From assembly GCA_944386545.1 (NCBI GenBank), contig CALXBK010000007.1:1-64000 (forward strand): 64,000 nucleotides of DNA, read 5' to 3'. Positions 33,346 to 42,298 of this stretch are shown here, one piece after another. The notes beneath the pieces were generated by a model. It was not told the DNA's origin. It was given only the letters and a program-made list of their open reading frames with translations, and searched no databases. This DNA is from an uncultured Ruminiclostridium sp. (GTDB lineage: Bacteria > Bacillota > Clostridia > Oscillospirales > Ruminococcaceae). The position numbers and the translations under genes were made by a program. The stretch's first letter is position 1; every line of letters starts with the position of its first letter.

Positions 33346-34167
33346 ATGAAAAAATCACTCATACCGATGGACTGCCACAATCACTCCAATCTCTCTCCCG
33401 ACGGAATTAACAGTCCCGAAGAGATGGTTGTGAGGGCGTGCGAGCTTGGAATAGAGTATTATTCTCTTACAGATCACCTCGAAATCAATAAATTCTATGA
33501 TGAAGAATATTTGTACGAAGAACCTGTAAAAACAGCCTCAATTACAATGCCGGAGCTGATAAAAAAATACTCCGATAAGCTTAATATCGCCTACGGGGTG
33601 GAGCTGGGACAACCGCTTCAGGATATGGCTCTTACAAACCGTATGCTTTCGTCCTACAAGTATGATTTTATAATCGGCTCGCTTCATATGTGCGAGGGCT
33701 GGGACGATTTTTATCTGCTTGACTACAACGAGGTAAAGCCGGATAAGATACTGAAGCTGTATTTTGAGGAAATGCTCGAAATGGTAAAATGGGGCGGGTT
33801 TGACACCCTGGGACACCTTACATATCCTCTGCGCTACATGGTGGGCGAGTCGGGCTTGTATGTTGATATGAGCAAATTTTTGAATATCATCAGAGAGATT
33901 TATTCCGTGATGATAAAAAACGATATTGCACTTGAAATCAATTCAAGCGGACTTCGTCAGAAAATCGGGCTGACATTACCCGATGAATATTATATCCGCC
34001 TTTACAGAGAGCTTGGCGGCAGATTGCTTACAGTAGGCTCGGACGCACATTGCACCGAGGACCTCGGAAAGGGTATTGAGAAGGCTATACAGCTTGCAAG
34101 GGAGGTCGGCTTTAACGAACTTACATTCTTTAAAAACCGCAAACCCGTGTTAATCCCGATAGGGTAG
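33346..34167 (+). CDS. PHP-domain phosphoesterase, histidinol-phosphatase-like
   Basis: The 273-residue protein has PHP metal motifs: DCHNHSNLSPDG at the N-terminus, YSLTDHLEI, GSLHMCEGWDD, LGHLTYPLRY and VGSDAHC near the end. These match HisJ/HisK-type histidinol phosphatases, though no other his genes are near, so the substrate could be another phosphate ester. The ATG at 33346 has GAGGAAGG upstream; an earlier in-frame ATG overlaps the promoter region and is unlikely. Confidence 0.85.
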   Translation: MKKSLIPMDCHNHSNLSPDGINSPEEMVVRACELGIEYYSLTDHLEINKFYDEEYLYEEPVKTASITMPELIKKYSDKLNIAYGVELGQPLQDMALTNRMLSSYKYDFIIGSLHMCEGWDDFYLLDYNEVKPDKILKLYFEEMLEMVKWGGFDTLGHLTYPLRYMVGESGLYVDMSKFLNIIREIYSVMIKNDIALEINSSGLRQKIGLTLPDEYYIRLYRELGGRLLTVGSDAHCTEDLGKGIEKAIQLAREVGFNELTFFKNRKPVLIPIG

Positions 34168-34203
34168 ATTTTTTATACAAAACAGGAAGGAAGAGTATCA
34201 CCT

Positions 34204-34689
34204 ATGACCAAAAAGGAACAGCTTGTAGAGCTTTTAAGACAGGACGCGCGTTTGTCAAACGAAAAGCTTGCGGTAATGCTCGGCGTTACCGAGGCCGAGG
34301 TAGCTTCAATGATTGACGAGCTTGAAGCTGCCGGAATGATAATCGGATATACCGCCATAATAAATGAGGAGGAGTTTGACAAAAACTCCGTCAGCGCGTT
34401 TATCGAGGTGAGAGTTTCGCCCGAGGTTAAATGCGGATATGACGATGTGGCTGCTGTTATAGCTCAGTATAAGGAGGTTAACTCCGTATATCTCATGAGC
34501 GGCGGCTATGACCTTGCCGTAACGATCAAGGGTACTAATCTGCGTGACATCGCCTTCTTCGTTTCGGATAAGTTAGCGCCTTTAAGCGGCGTTTTAAGCA
34601 CAACAACGCATTTTATACTTCACAGATACAAGGAAAAGGATAAAATGTTTATCAAGGACTCCGATGAAAGGAGCTTGGTATCTCCGTGA
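34204..34689 (+). CDS. Lrp/AsnC-family transcriptional regulator
   Basis: This 161-residue protein has an N-terminal helix-turn-helix (LSNEKLAVMLGVTEAEVASM) and a C-terminal RAM effector domain (about 65-140). Lrp-type proteins sense amino acids. Its end overlaps the aminotransferase start by one to four bases, so it probably controls that enzyme's operon. The effector is unknown. Confidence 0.9.
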   Translation: MTKKEQLVELLRQDARLSNEKLAVMLGVTEAEVASMIDELEAAGMIIGYTAIINEEEFDKNSVSAFIEVRVSPEVKCGYDDVAAVIAQYKEVNSVYLMSGGYDLAVTIKGTNLRDIAFFVSDKLAPLSGVLSTTTHFILHRYKEKDKMFIKDSDERSLVSP

Positions 34690-35861
34690 TGGATTATGAA
34701 AATATATTGTCAAAAAAGGTTCAGAGCCTGCAATTTTCAGGCATAAGAAAATTTTTTGACATTGCGACAAGCTATGACGATGTTATTTCTCTGTCAGTCG
34801 GTGAGCCGGATTTTAAAACTCCCTGGGAAATAAGGAAAGAAGCTATAAGGGTGCTTGAAAAGGGTAAAACTACCTACACGGCAAATTCGGGACTTGCTGC
34901 ACTAAGAGAAGCGGTTTCGGATTATCTTAATTCGACTGTGGGTGTACGCTATGATCCGCTTCATGAGGTTATCGTGACTGTCGGCGGCTCGGAAGCGATT
35001 GACCTTGCTGTAAGGGCGGTTGTGGATAACGGTGACGAGGTGCTTATACCTCAGCCGAGCTTTGTATGCTATTCTCCCATTGTTTCTCTGGCAAGCGGAA
35101 CTCCCGTTATCATTGAAACAAAAGCAGAGGATAACTTCAAGCTCACACCTGAGGCTCTTAAAGCTCATATAACACCTAAAACCAAGGCTCTCGTGCTTCC
35201 TTATCCCAATAACCCCACGGGTGCCGTAATGAGAAAAGACGACCTCGAAAAGATAGCCCGGGTGCTTAAAGGCACTGACATTCTTGTCATCACCGATGAA
35301 ATTTACAGCGAGCTTACCTACGGTGACGCTCCGCATTGCTCAATAGCTTCTCTTGACGGTATGAGAGAGCGTACAATTCTTATCAACGGCTTTTCCAAGG
35401 CGTTTTCCATGACGGGCTGGAGGCTCGGTATAGTTGCTGCTCCCGCCCCCATAATCAGTCAGATGTTGAAAATTCACCAGTATGCGATAATGTGCTCTCC
35501 CACGGTAAGCCAGTACGCCGCAGTAACTGCGCTGACAAGCTGTAAAAAAGATGTTGAGTATATGCGTAACGAGTATAACATGAGAAGAAGGCTTATAGTA
35601 AACGGTTTTAATGAAATGGGGCTTGACTGCTTTGAGCCGCAAGGCGCATTTTACATATTCCCGTCAATTAAGAAAACCGGACTTTCTTCAAAGGAATTCT
35701 GCGAAAGGCTTATCGAGGCTCATAGAGTTGCGGTTGTTCCGGGTGATGCCTTCGGTGATTGCGGAGAAGGATACATAAGAGTATCCTATGCGTATTCATT
35801 AAGCCATATCAATACCGCACTTGAAAGAATTAAACTGTTTTTAAAAGAGCTGGGTGTATGA
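34686..35861 (+). CDS. Class I aminotransferase (PatA/AspC-like)
   Basis: A 391-residue fold-type I PLP enzyme. It has SVGEPDFKTP at the N-terminus, PYPNNPTGAVM before the cofactor site, ITDEIYSELTY and the PLP lysine in INGFSKAFSMTGWRLG. Substrate could be aspartate, an aromatic amino acid or N-acetyl-diaminopimelate; sequence alone does not decide. Starts GTG 34686 or ATG 34689 are both possible. It is coupled to the Lrp gene and overlaps ispE by four bases. Confidence 0.92.
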   Translation: MMDYENILSKKVQSLQFSGIRKFFDIATSYDDVISLSVGEPDFKTPWEIRKEAIRVLEKGKTTYTANSGLAALREAVSDYLNSTVGVRYDPLHEVIVTVGGSEAIDLAVRAVVDNGDEVLIPQPSFVCYSPIVSLASGTPVIIETKAEDNFKLTPEALKAHITPKTKALVLPYPNNPTGAVMRKDDLEKIARVLKGTDILVITDEIYSELTYGDAPHCSIASLDGMRERTILINGFSKAFSMTGWRLGIVAAPAPIISQMLKIHQYAIMCSPTVSQYAAVTALTSCKKDVEYMRNEYNMRRRLIVNGFNEMGLDCFEPQGAFYIFPSIKKTGLSSKEFCERLIEAHRVAVVPGDAFGDCGEGYIRVSYAYSLSHINTALERIKLFLKELGV

Positions 35862-36730
35862 CAGTAAGTGTAAGAGCTTATGCAAAGCTAAATTTATATC
35901 TTGATATTACGGGCAGGCTGGAAAACGGCTACCACTCCCTTAATACCGTAACGCAAAGCGTAGATGTGTACGACGATATAATAGTTTGCATAAAGCCGTC
36001 AGACGCATTTGGCTGTCATATCCGCTGTGATAATGCCGACATACCCTGTGACAGCCGCAACACGGCGTACAAGGCGGCAGAGCTTTTCTGCAAAACAGCG
36101 GGAGTAAAGGCGGATATTGAAATCTCCATATACAAGCGTGTTCCGCTTATGGGCGGCATGGGCGGCTCGTCGGTCGATGCGGCGGGTGTGCTGTATGCGA
36201 TGAATTTGCTCTTTTCACACTTTCGCTCGGATGTGAGACTTTATGAACTTGCGGCACAGATAGGTGCTGATGTCCCTATCTGCCTTGCGGGAGGAACTCT
36301 TGCAAGCGAAAAGGAGAGTAGGAATTTGCACAGGATAAATTGCAGCTCCGACTGCTTTTTTGTCTGTGTATATCCCGATTTTACGCTTAATACCCGCGAA
36401 GCCTTCAGGCTGTACGACGTATCTCCCACAAAATCCGACAACGGGTTTGAACGGTATATTTCTCAGCTTAAAGCAAAAGGTATATTGGGAAGCGGTGGTT
36501 TGATAAAAAATTCGTTCACAGAACTTCATAAAGATGAACGAATTTACCGTATAAAATCCGAGCTTAAAGCCTGCGGCGCAAGAGCAAGCGAGCTTACGGG
36601 AAGCGGAAGCGTTGTATACGGCATTTTCCGTGACGGTAATAACGCATTAAATGCAAAACAGCGGCTTTGCGAAAGGTTTCCCCGTGTATTTGTATGCAAA
36701 TCCGTCGATTGCGGTGTTAAATCGCTTTGA
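35858..36730 (+). CDS. ispE: 4-diphosphocytidyl-2-C-methyl-D-erythritol kinase
   Basis: The 290-residue GHMP kinase performs the fourth step of the MEP isoprenoid pathway. It has AYAKLNLYLDITGRLENGYH at the N-terminus, the ATP loop PLMGGMGGSSVDAAGVL and LTGSGSVVYGIF near the C-terminus. The ATG overlaps the aminotransferase stop (ATGA). Confidence 0.95.
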   Translation: MTVSVRAYAKLNLYLDITGRLENGYHSLNTVTQSVDVYDDIIVCIKPSDAFGCHIRCDNADIPCDSRNTAYKAAELFCKTAGVKADIEISIYKRVPLMGGMGGSSVDAAGVLYAMNLLFSHFRSDVRLYELAAQIGADVPICLAGGTLASEKESRNLHRINCSSDCFFVCVYPDFTLNTREAFRLYDVSPTKSDNGFERYISQLKAKGILGSGGLIKNSFTELHKDERIYRIKSELKACGARASELTGSGSVVYGIFRDGNNALNAKQRLCERFPRVFVCKSVDCGVKSL

Positions 36731-36746
36731 ATATGCTATCATATAC

Positions 36747-36775
36747 TTGAAATTATTTGCGATATATTGTATAAT
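36747..36775 (+). promoter_or_regulatory. Promoter of the Asp23-fakA-recG-rsmE genes
   Basis: TTGAAA (36747-36752), 17 bases, TATAAT (36770-36775). Confidence 0.75.
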
Positions 36776-36837
36776 AAACATAGAAAGCGCAGCTTTCGTT
36801 TTCGCTTATTCCCGAAACTATGCAAGGAGTGATACTG

Positions 36838-37215
36838 ATGATTGATGTTAAAAACCACTTAGGTACGATTAATTTTTCCAAGCAGTTTTTCTATACGCTT
36901 ATAGGCGGCACCGTATCAAATTGCTACGGCATTGTGGGAATGAATGCAGTTGATGCGAAGCAGTCCTTCTTAGAAAAGGTTCCCATCGGGTTTGTTAAAA
37001 AAATGGCTGAAAAAACTGTCTTTTCCGAAAAGGGAGTGACGGTAAAATACAAAAATAACAAGCTGTATATTGCACTTCATATTTCCGTTATGTACGGCGT
37101 AAACGTTTCTACAATCGTAAAGAGCATTATTCACAAGGTGAAATTTGCGGTTGAAGAAGAAACGGGTATCACGGTTGATAAGGTCAGCTTATTCGTTGAC
37201 GATGTAAAGGTATGA
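36838..37215 (+). CDS. Asp23/Gls24-family (YloU-like) protein
   Basis: A 125-residue DUF322 protein (GTINFSKQFFYTLIGGTVSN at the N-terminus, VKVSLFVDDVKV-like end). Asp23/YloU proteins attach near the membrane and respond to envelope stress. In Bacillus, yloU stands before yloV (fakA-like), the same order as here. The ATG at 36838 follows AAGGAG by eight bases and is preferred over an upstream one at 36820. Confidence 0.88.
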   Translation: MIDVKNHLGTINFSKQFFYTLIGGTVSNCYGIVGMNAVDAKQSFLEKVPIGFVKKMAEKTVFSEKGVTVKYKNNKLYIALHISVMYGVNVSTIVKSIIHKVKFAVEEETGITVDKVSLFVDDVKV

Positions 37216-37255
37216 TAAAATCAGGGCATTGCCCATTTAAGGAGAGTATTTGTTG

Positions 37256-38890
37256 ATGTTGAACGGTAAAATTCTCAAGGACGCGATTATTTCCGGCGCA
37301 AATAATATTTCCAATAACCGAGAAAAGGTGGACGAGCTTAACGTATTCCCCGTTCCGGATGGAGATACCGGTACCAATATGTCCATGACAATAAAGAACG
37401 CCCTTGTTGAGCTTGAAAGACTTAACGATTTCGCAACCGTGGAAACCGTAGCAAAAACGGCGGCTTCCGCAATGCTCAGAGGCGCAAGAGGAAACTCCGG
37501 GGTTATTCTTTCTCTGCTTTTCAGAGGACTTTCAAAGGGACTTGACGGAAAAACCGAAGCAAGCGTTGAGGATTATTGCAATGCGCTGAAATTAGGCGTT
37601 GAGGCGGCATACAAATCCGTTATGAAGCCTACTGAGGGTACAATTCTGACTGTTGCAAGAGAAGCGGCAGAGCAGGCGCAGGAAAAGAAGTGCAAGGATT
37701 TTGCCGAGCTTTTTGACAGTCTCACCGCATTTGCGGAATTATCTCTCCAGAAAACTCCCGAGCTTCTTCCCGTGCTTAAAAAGGCGGGCGTTGTTGACGC
37801 AGGCGGTATGGGTTATCTCGTTATCCTTAAAGGTATGGCTTCCGTTATTTCCAACGGAATAATGATTGAAGCGGCTTCATCTGACGTCAAGACCGAAAGC
37901 GTTGTCACAAATGCGGCAGGTACTTATGAAACCGATATTGAATTTACCTACTGTACCGAGTTTATCGTTGTAAAGAACGATGCCGCAAGGGACTCCATGA
38001 AGCTCAGAGCTTATCTTGAATCAATCGGCGACTGTGTCGTTGTGGTTGACGATGACAGCATAATCAAGGTTCACGTTCACACAGAGCATCCCGGTAAGGC
38101 TCTCGAAGAGGGTATTCTTTACGGCTCGCTCATTAATCTCAAGATTGAAAACATGAAAGAACAGCACAAGGGTGCGGCAGCAAAGGCTGAAATGCAGAAG
38201 AAGCAGCGACTTGCCCCCGTAAAGCCTGAAAAGGAATTCGGCTTTGTATCCGTTGCGTCGGGCGCGGGACTTGAAATGCTGTTCAAGGATTTAGGCGCAG
38301 ATGTCATTGTCAAGGGCGGTCAGACGATGAATCCCTCTACCGAGGATATTCTTGACGCAGTAAACGCTACCCCTGCGCACAATGTATTCGTACTTCCCAA
38401 CAATAAGAATATCATAATGGCGGCAGAACAGGCTGTAAAGCTCACCGACAGAAATGTCACCGTGCTTCAGACGCGCACTATCCCGCAGGGTATTACGGCG
38501 ATGATGGCGTTTGATGAAGCCGCAGACTTTAAAGCAAACGGTGTTGCAATGACTGCCGCAATTGATACCGTGACATCGGGCTCGATTACCTTTGCCGTTC
38601 GTGATTCTGATTTTGAAGGCAAGAACATCAAAAAGGGCGAAATTCTCGCTATGGAAAACGGCAAGCTGTCATTTGTCGAAAGAGATGTTACAAAGGCTCT
38701 TACAAAGCTTGTAAAGAAGATGATACGCTCCGATACGTCTTATGTTACCGTAATTTACGGAAGCGATGTCACCGATGAAACGGCGCAGGAGGCGTACGAG
38801 GCTCTGCGTGCAAAAATCAGCGACAATATCGAAATTGTGCTTGTAAACGGCGGACAGCCTGTTTATTACTACATTGTTTCGGCAGAGTGA
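37256..38890 (+). CDS. DAK2/DegV-like protein, FakA/YloV family
   Basis: This 544-residue protein has an N-terminal DAK2 domain (NVFPVPDGDTGTNMSMT at about 25-42; the aspartates bind Mg-ATP) and a central linker. The C-terminal domain resembles the DegV-like half of FakA (GFVSVASGAGLEMLF). FakA phosphorylates fatty acids bound to FakB for phospholipid synthesis. FakB is not in the window. The start is ambiguous between TTG codons at 37250/37253 and the ATG at 37256. RecG follows after one base. Confidence 0.88.
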   Translation: MLNGKILKDAIISGANNISNNREKVDELNVFPVPDGDTGTNMSMTIKNALVELERLNDFATVETVAKTAASAMLRGARGNSGVILSLLFRGLSKGLDGKTEASVEDYCNALKLGVEAAYKSVMKPTEGTILTVAREAAEQAQEKKCKDFAELFDSLTAFAELSLQKTPELLPVLKKAGVVDAGGMGYLVILKGMASVISNGIMIEAASSDVKTESVVTNAAGTYETDIEFTYCTEFIVVKNDAARDSMKLRAYLESIGDCVVVVDDDSIIKVHVHTEHPGKALEEGILYGSLINLKIENMKEQHKGAAAKAEMQKKQRLAPVKPEKEFGFVSVASGAGLEMLFKDLGADVIVKGGQTMNPSTEDILDAVNATPAHNVFVLPNNKNIIMAAEQAVKLTDRNVTVLQTRTIPQGITAMMAFDEAADFKANGVAMTAAIDTVTSGSITFAVRDSDFEGKNIKKGEILAMENGKLSFVERDVTKALTKLVKKMIRSDTSYVTVIYGSDVTDETAQEAYEALRAKISDNIEIVLVNGGQPVYYYIVSAE

Positions 38891-38891
38891 T

Positions 38892-40925
38892 ATGACGGCT
38901 AATAAAAAAACTGCCAATTTTCCCGTAACATATATTAAGGGAGTAGGCGAAAAGAGGGCAAAGCTGTTTGAAAAGCTCGGTGTATTCACCGCTTACGATT
39001 TGGTGACTCATTATCCGAGAGAATATATCGACTTTAATGCGCATACGCCGATAGCAAGCACGCCGGTAAACGGCGAAAGCTGTGTCGTAAGGGCAAGAGT
39101 TACAAAAAAGCTTATCCCCTATTACGGCAGAATTTCCGTATTCAAGGCAATCGTCAGCGATGAAACGGGCGATATGCTTATTGTCTTTTTCAACAGCGAT
39201 TATTCCTTTTCGCGGCTTAAGCTCGACCGCGAGTATTGCTTTTACGGCAGGCCCGAGGGAGATTTTCTCCGCAGGGAGCTTCATTCTCCGATTTTTATCG
39301 AAGCGGAGCAATCCAATATGCTCATGCCCAGATACCCCCTTACCCAAGGGTTGTCGCAGGGCATAATTTCCTCCTGCATTAAAAATGCAATAGATGAGGT
39401 AGAATTTGAAGATTATTTCAGCTCGGATTTTTGTGCGGAATACGGGCTTATTTCTTTTAAGGACGCAATTAGAAGAATTCATTTTCCGAAAACAGCCGCG
39501 GAATATGAGCTTGCAAAGCGCAGGCTCACCTTTGAAGAGCTGTTTTTGCTACAGTTAGGCCTTAATTTCTTTAAAAAAAGGTCACGCAGGCTGACGGGGT
39601 CGGTTATGAAGAATAAGCCGCTGGACGATTTTTACGCTCGGCTTCCGTTTGAGCCTACCGCAGCACAGATGAGAGCTATAAAAGAATGCTGTGACGACAT
39701 GACTAAGGCGTATCCCATGAAACGGCTTCTGCAGGGTGATGTCGGCTCTGGAAAAACTCTCGTTGCGGCGGCGGCGGCATACTTCGCATTTTTAAACGGC
39801 TGTCAGGCAACGCTTATGGCACCGACCGAAATTCTTGCACAGCAGCATTATGATACATTCTCAAAGCTGTTAGAGCCGCTGGGAGTGAATGTGCTTCTGC
39901 TCACGGGTTCCCGCACGGGTGCTGTGAAGAAGGCTCTCAGAGAGCATATAGAAAGCGGCTGTGCAGATGTTGTCATAGGCACTCAGGCGCTTATACAGAA
40001 AAGTACGGTTTTTAAAAATCTCGGACTTGTAATAACGGACGAACAGCATCGTTTCGGCGTAAATCAGCGTGCCGCACTAAGCTCAAAAGGCAACGAGCCT
40101 CATGTGCTGGTTATGTCCGCAACTCCCATACCCAGAACGCTCGGACTTATTATATACGGCGATCTTGATATATCTGTCCTTGACGAAATGCCGAAGGGCA
40201 GAGTGCCTATCAAAACTTACGCCGTTGACGACAGCTTTCATGAGCGATTATATAAATTTATACTGAAATATGTAAACGAGGGCTTTCAGGCGTATATCGT
40301 CTGTCCGCTGATTGATGAGGGAATATCCGAAAAAGCGGCGGCGGTAAAGTATATCGAAGGCTTGCGTAATACCTGTCTTTGCGATGTCCCGATAGGACTT
40401 TTGCACGGCAAGATGTCACAGAGCGAAAAGGATGCGGTTATGCGAGACTTTAAGGACAACAAGCTAAAGGTGCTGGTTACCACAACCGTTGTAGAGGTCG
40501 GAGTAGATGTGCCTAACGCCGTTGTCATGATAATAGAAAACGCCGAGCAGTTCGGACTTTCTCAGCTTCATCAGCTAAGAGGCCGCGTCGGCAGAGGAAC
40601 ACAGCAGTCGTATTGCGTGCTTGTAACCAACAATCAAAGCGATTTTACCAAACAGAGAATGGAAATAATGACAAGGACCTCAGACGGCTTTGAAATAGCA
40701 AATGAGGACTTGAAGCTAAGAGGTCCGGGCGACTTTTTCGGAAAGCGTCAGCACGGCTTGCCCCGGCTTAAAATCGCGGATTTGTACGCCGATATGGATA
40801 TACTTAAAATAACCTCTGACGCCGCCCGTAAAATTCTTGATGATGACAGCACTCTGAGCAAACCCGAAAATTCGGGACTGCTCAGAATGATAAACAAGCT
40901 ATTTGAAAACTCTCCCGAGGAGTAA
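38892..40925 (+). CDS. recG: ATP-dependent DNA helicase RecG
   Basis: The 677-residue helicase has an N-terminal wedge (OB) domain (about 45-160) and SF2 motor motifs: Walker A LLQGDVGSGKTLVA, DEQH (VITDEQHRFG), SATPIPRTL and motif VI QLHQLRGRVGRGTQQS. The C-terminal TRG motif region includes RGPGDFFGKRQHG. RecG remodels stalled forks and branch-migrates junctions. The ATG at 38892 begins MTANKK, one base after the fakA-like stop. Confidence 0.97.
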   Translation: MTANKKTANFPVTYIKGVGEKRAKLFEKLGVFTAYDLVTHYPREYIDFNAHTPIASTPVNGESCVVRARVTKKLIPYYGRISVFKAIVSDETGDMLIVFFNSDYSFSRLKLDREYCFYGRPEGDFLRRELHSPIFIEAEQSNMLMPRYPLTQGLSQGIISSCIKNAIDEVEFEDYFSSDFCAEYGLISFKDAIRRIHFPKTAAEYELAKRRLTFEELFLLQLGLNFFKKRSRRLTGSVMKNKPLDDFYARLPFEPTAAQMRAIKECCDDMTKAYPMKRLLQGDVGSGKTLVAAAAAYFAFLNGCQATLMAPTEILAQQHYDTFSKLLEPLGVNVLLLTGSRTGAVKKALREHIESGCADVVIGTQALIQKSTVFKNLGLVITDEQHRFGVNQRAALSSKGNEPHVLVMSATPIPRTLGLIIYGDLDISVLDEMPKGRVPIKTYAVDDSFHERLYKFILKYVNEGFQAYIVCPLIDEGISEKAAAVKYIEGLRNTCLCDVPIGLLHGKMSQSEKDAVMRDFKDNKLKVLVTTTVVEVGVDVPNAVVMIIENAEQFGLSQLHQLRGRVGRGTQQSYCVLVTNNQSDFTKQRMEIMTRTSDGFEIANEDLKLRGPGDFFGKRQHGLPRLKIADLYADMDILKITSDAARKILDDDSTLSKPENSGLLRMINKLFENSPEE

Positions 40926-40938
40926 AGGAAATTCAGAT

Positions 40939-41688
40939 ATGACGCAGGAAATGGAACGATGGCGCTATCCGAGATTTTTCTCGGAGTCAATAGATGTTGA
41001 CAACAGCGTAATTTTTGTGAATGAAGAGGATACAAAGCACATAAAAACAGTTCTTCGCATGAAAAAGAACGATAAGGCGATTATTTGCGACAAAAACGGA
41101 AATGACTATCTGTGTACGCTGAAATCAATTGAGGGCGTTGCGGTATTCGGCATTGAAAGCTTCCGCAAAAACAGTGCAGAGCCTGATGTTGAAATAACGC
41201 TGTATCAGGCGCTTCCCAAAAGCGATAAGCTGGAGTTCATCGTGCAAAAGGCAACGGAGCTCGGTGCAGTCAGAGTTGTTCCGTATGTATCAAAACGCTG
41301 TGTTTCACGTCCCGATAAAAAAAGCGCGGAAAAGAAGCTGGTCAGACTTCAAAGAATAGCCTATGAAGCGTCAAAGCAATGCGGCAGGGGAAAAATTCCC
41401 GAAATTGCGGATTTCACCGATTTCAAATCGGCGGTAAATTCTGTTGGTGATGATACTGCGGCGATTATATTTTACGAATGCGGCGGAGTAAAGACCTCCG
41501 AGCTTGATTTATCAAGGAAGAAAATCGCAGTTTTTATCGGAAGCGAGGGCGGATTTGAAAGGGAAGAGGTAGATTATGCGCTTTCCCGCGGCTTTACTGC
41601 GGCTTCTCTCGGAGAACGTATTTTACGGTGTGAAACTGCACCCATAGCCGCACTTTCTGTTTTGATGAATTTAACAGGAAACTTATAG
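40939..41688 (+). CDS. rsmE: 16S rRNA m3U1498 methyltransferase RsmE
   Basis: The 249-residue SPOUT methyltransferase has an N-terminal PUA-like domain and the knotted C-terminal domain with IGSEGGFEREEV and LGERILRCETA, which bind SAM. It methylates U1498 of 16S rRNA. AAAGGA precedes the ATG at 40939, and recG ends 13 bases earlier. Confidence 0.94.
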   Translation: MTQEMERWRYPRFFSESIDVDNSVIFVNEEDTKHIKTVLRMKKNDKAIICDKNGNDYLCTLKSIEGVAVFGIESFRKNSAEPDVEITLYQALPKSDKLEFIVQKATELGAVRVVPYVSKRCVSRPDKKSAEKKLVRLQRIAYEASKQCGRGKIPEIADFTDFKSAVNSVGDDTAAIIFYECGGVKTSELDLSRKKIAVFIGSEGGFEREEVDYALSRGFTAASLGERILRCETAPIAALSVLMNLTGNL

Positions 41689-41725
41689 GTTTTTTGTTAA
41701 TATTTCATAATATTTAAAAAATGTC

Positions 41726-41754
41726 TTGAAAATCATTAAGAAATAATGTATAAT
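41726..41754 (+). promoter_or_regulatory. Promoter of the small acidic membrane protein
   Basis: TTGAAA (41726-41731), 17 bases, TATAAT (41749-41754). It rules out the in-frame start at 41746, which lies just before the -10 box. Confidence 0.8.
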
Positions 41755-41796
41755 GATGTTAATTTAATAGGTGCAAGGCACCGGAAAGAGGTTAAA

Positions 41797-42045
41797 ATGA
41801 AAGCGTTTACAGGTTTTGCTATTGCTATTCTTGCAATATTGGGAGCAGTTGCGGCAGTTGGAATATATCTCAAAAAGAAGACCGAGAAAGAGGCTGAATT
41901 TGAAGAGTTTGACAATGTAATCGAGAGCGATGAGGATTTTGACGAGTTCTTCGATGAGGATGAGGATATCGAGGGCGACTCGGTAGTTGTTACCGATGAA
42001 GCCGCACAGGCTGAAGAAGCAACCGAAAAGGCAGACGCCGAATAA
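41797..42045 (+). CDS. Small membrane protein with acidic tail
   Basis: An 82-residue protein: one N-terminal hydrophobic helix (FAIAILAILGAVAAVGIYL, about 6-24), a KKK stop-transfer, then a tail of which about half the residues are Glu or Asp. No family is recognised. It has its own promoter and terminator. The tail could bind cations or basic proteins at the inner membrane face; this is conjecture. Confidence 0.8.
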   Translation: MKAFTGFAIAILAILGAVAAVGIYLKKKTEKEAEFEEFDNVIESDEDFDEFFDEDEDIEGDSVVVTDEAAQAEEATEKADAE

Positions 42046-42112
42046 TTTATTTAATGTCTGTAAGGGACATAGGTGTGCTTTGTTTTAATCGGCACATGAT
42101 GAAATGATAAGC

Positions 42113-42144
42113 AGAGAGGTCGGTATTGCGCCGATCTCTTTTTG
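42113..42144 (+). terminator. Terminator after the acidic membrane protein
   Basis: AGAGAGGTCGG pairs with CCGATCTCT across a short loop and runs into TTTTT. Confidence 0.8.
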
Positions 42145-42167
42145 TTTATGAAAAATACAAAAAGGTA

Positions 42168-42196
42168 GTGCAATTTTTAAGGTAATGTGTTATAAT
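42168..42196 (+). promoter_or_regulatory. Extended -10 promoter of the helicase-loader genes
   Basis: TATAAT (42191-42196) is preceded by TGT, an extended -10. The -35 (GTGCAA, 42168-42173) is weak. About 100 bases separate it from the DnaD-like start. Confidence 0.6.
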
Positions 42197-42298
42197 TATT
42201 TTGTGAACGAATGTGCAAATTCGTATTTCTTAATTCAGACAGGCGGTTACGGGAGTTTTCTTACTGCTGTCAAAAATAAATTTTTTTAGGTGTTTATG

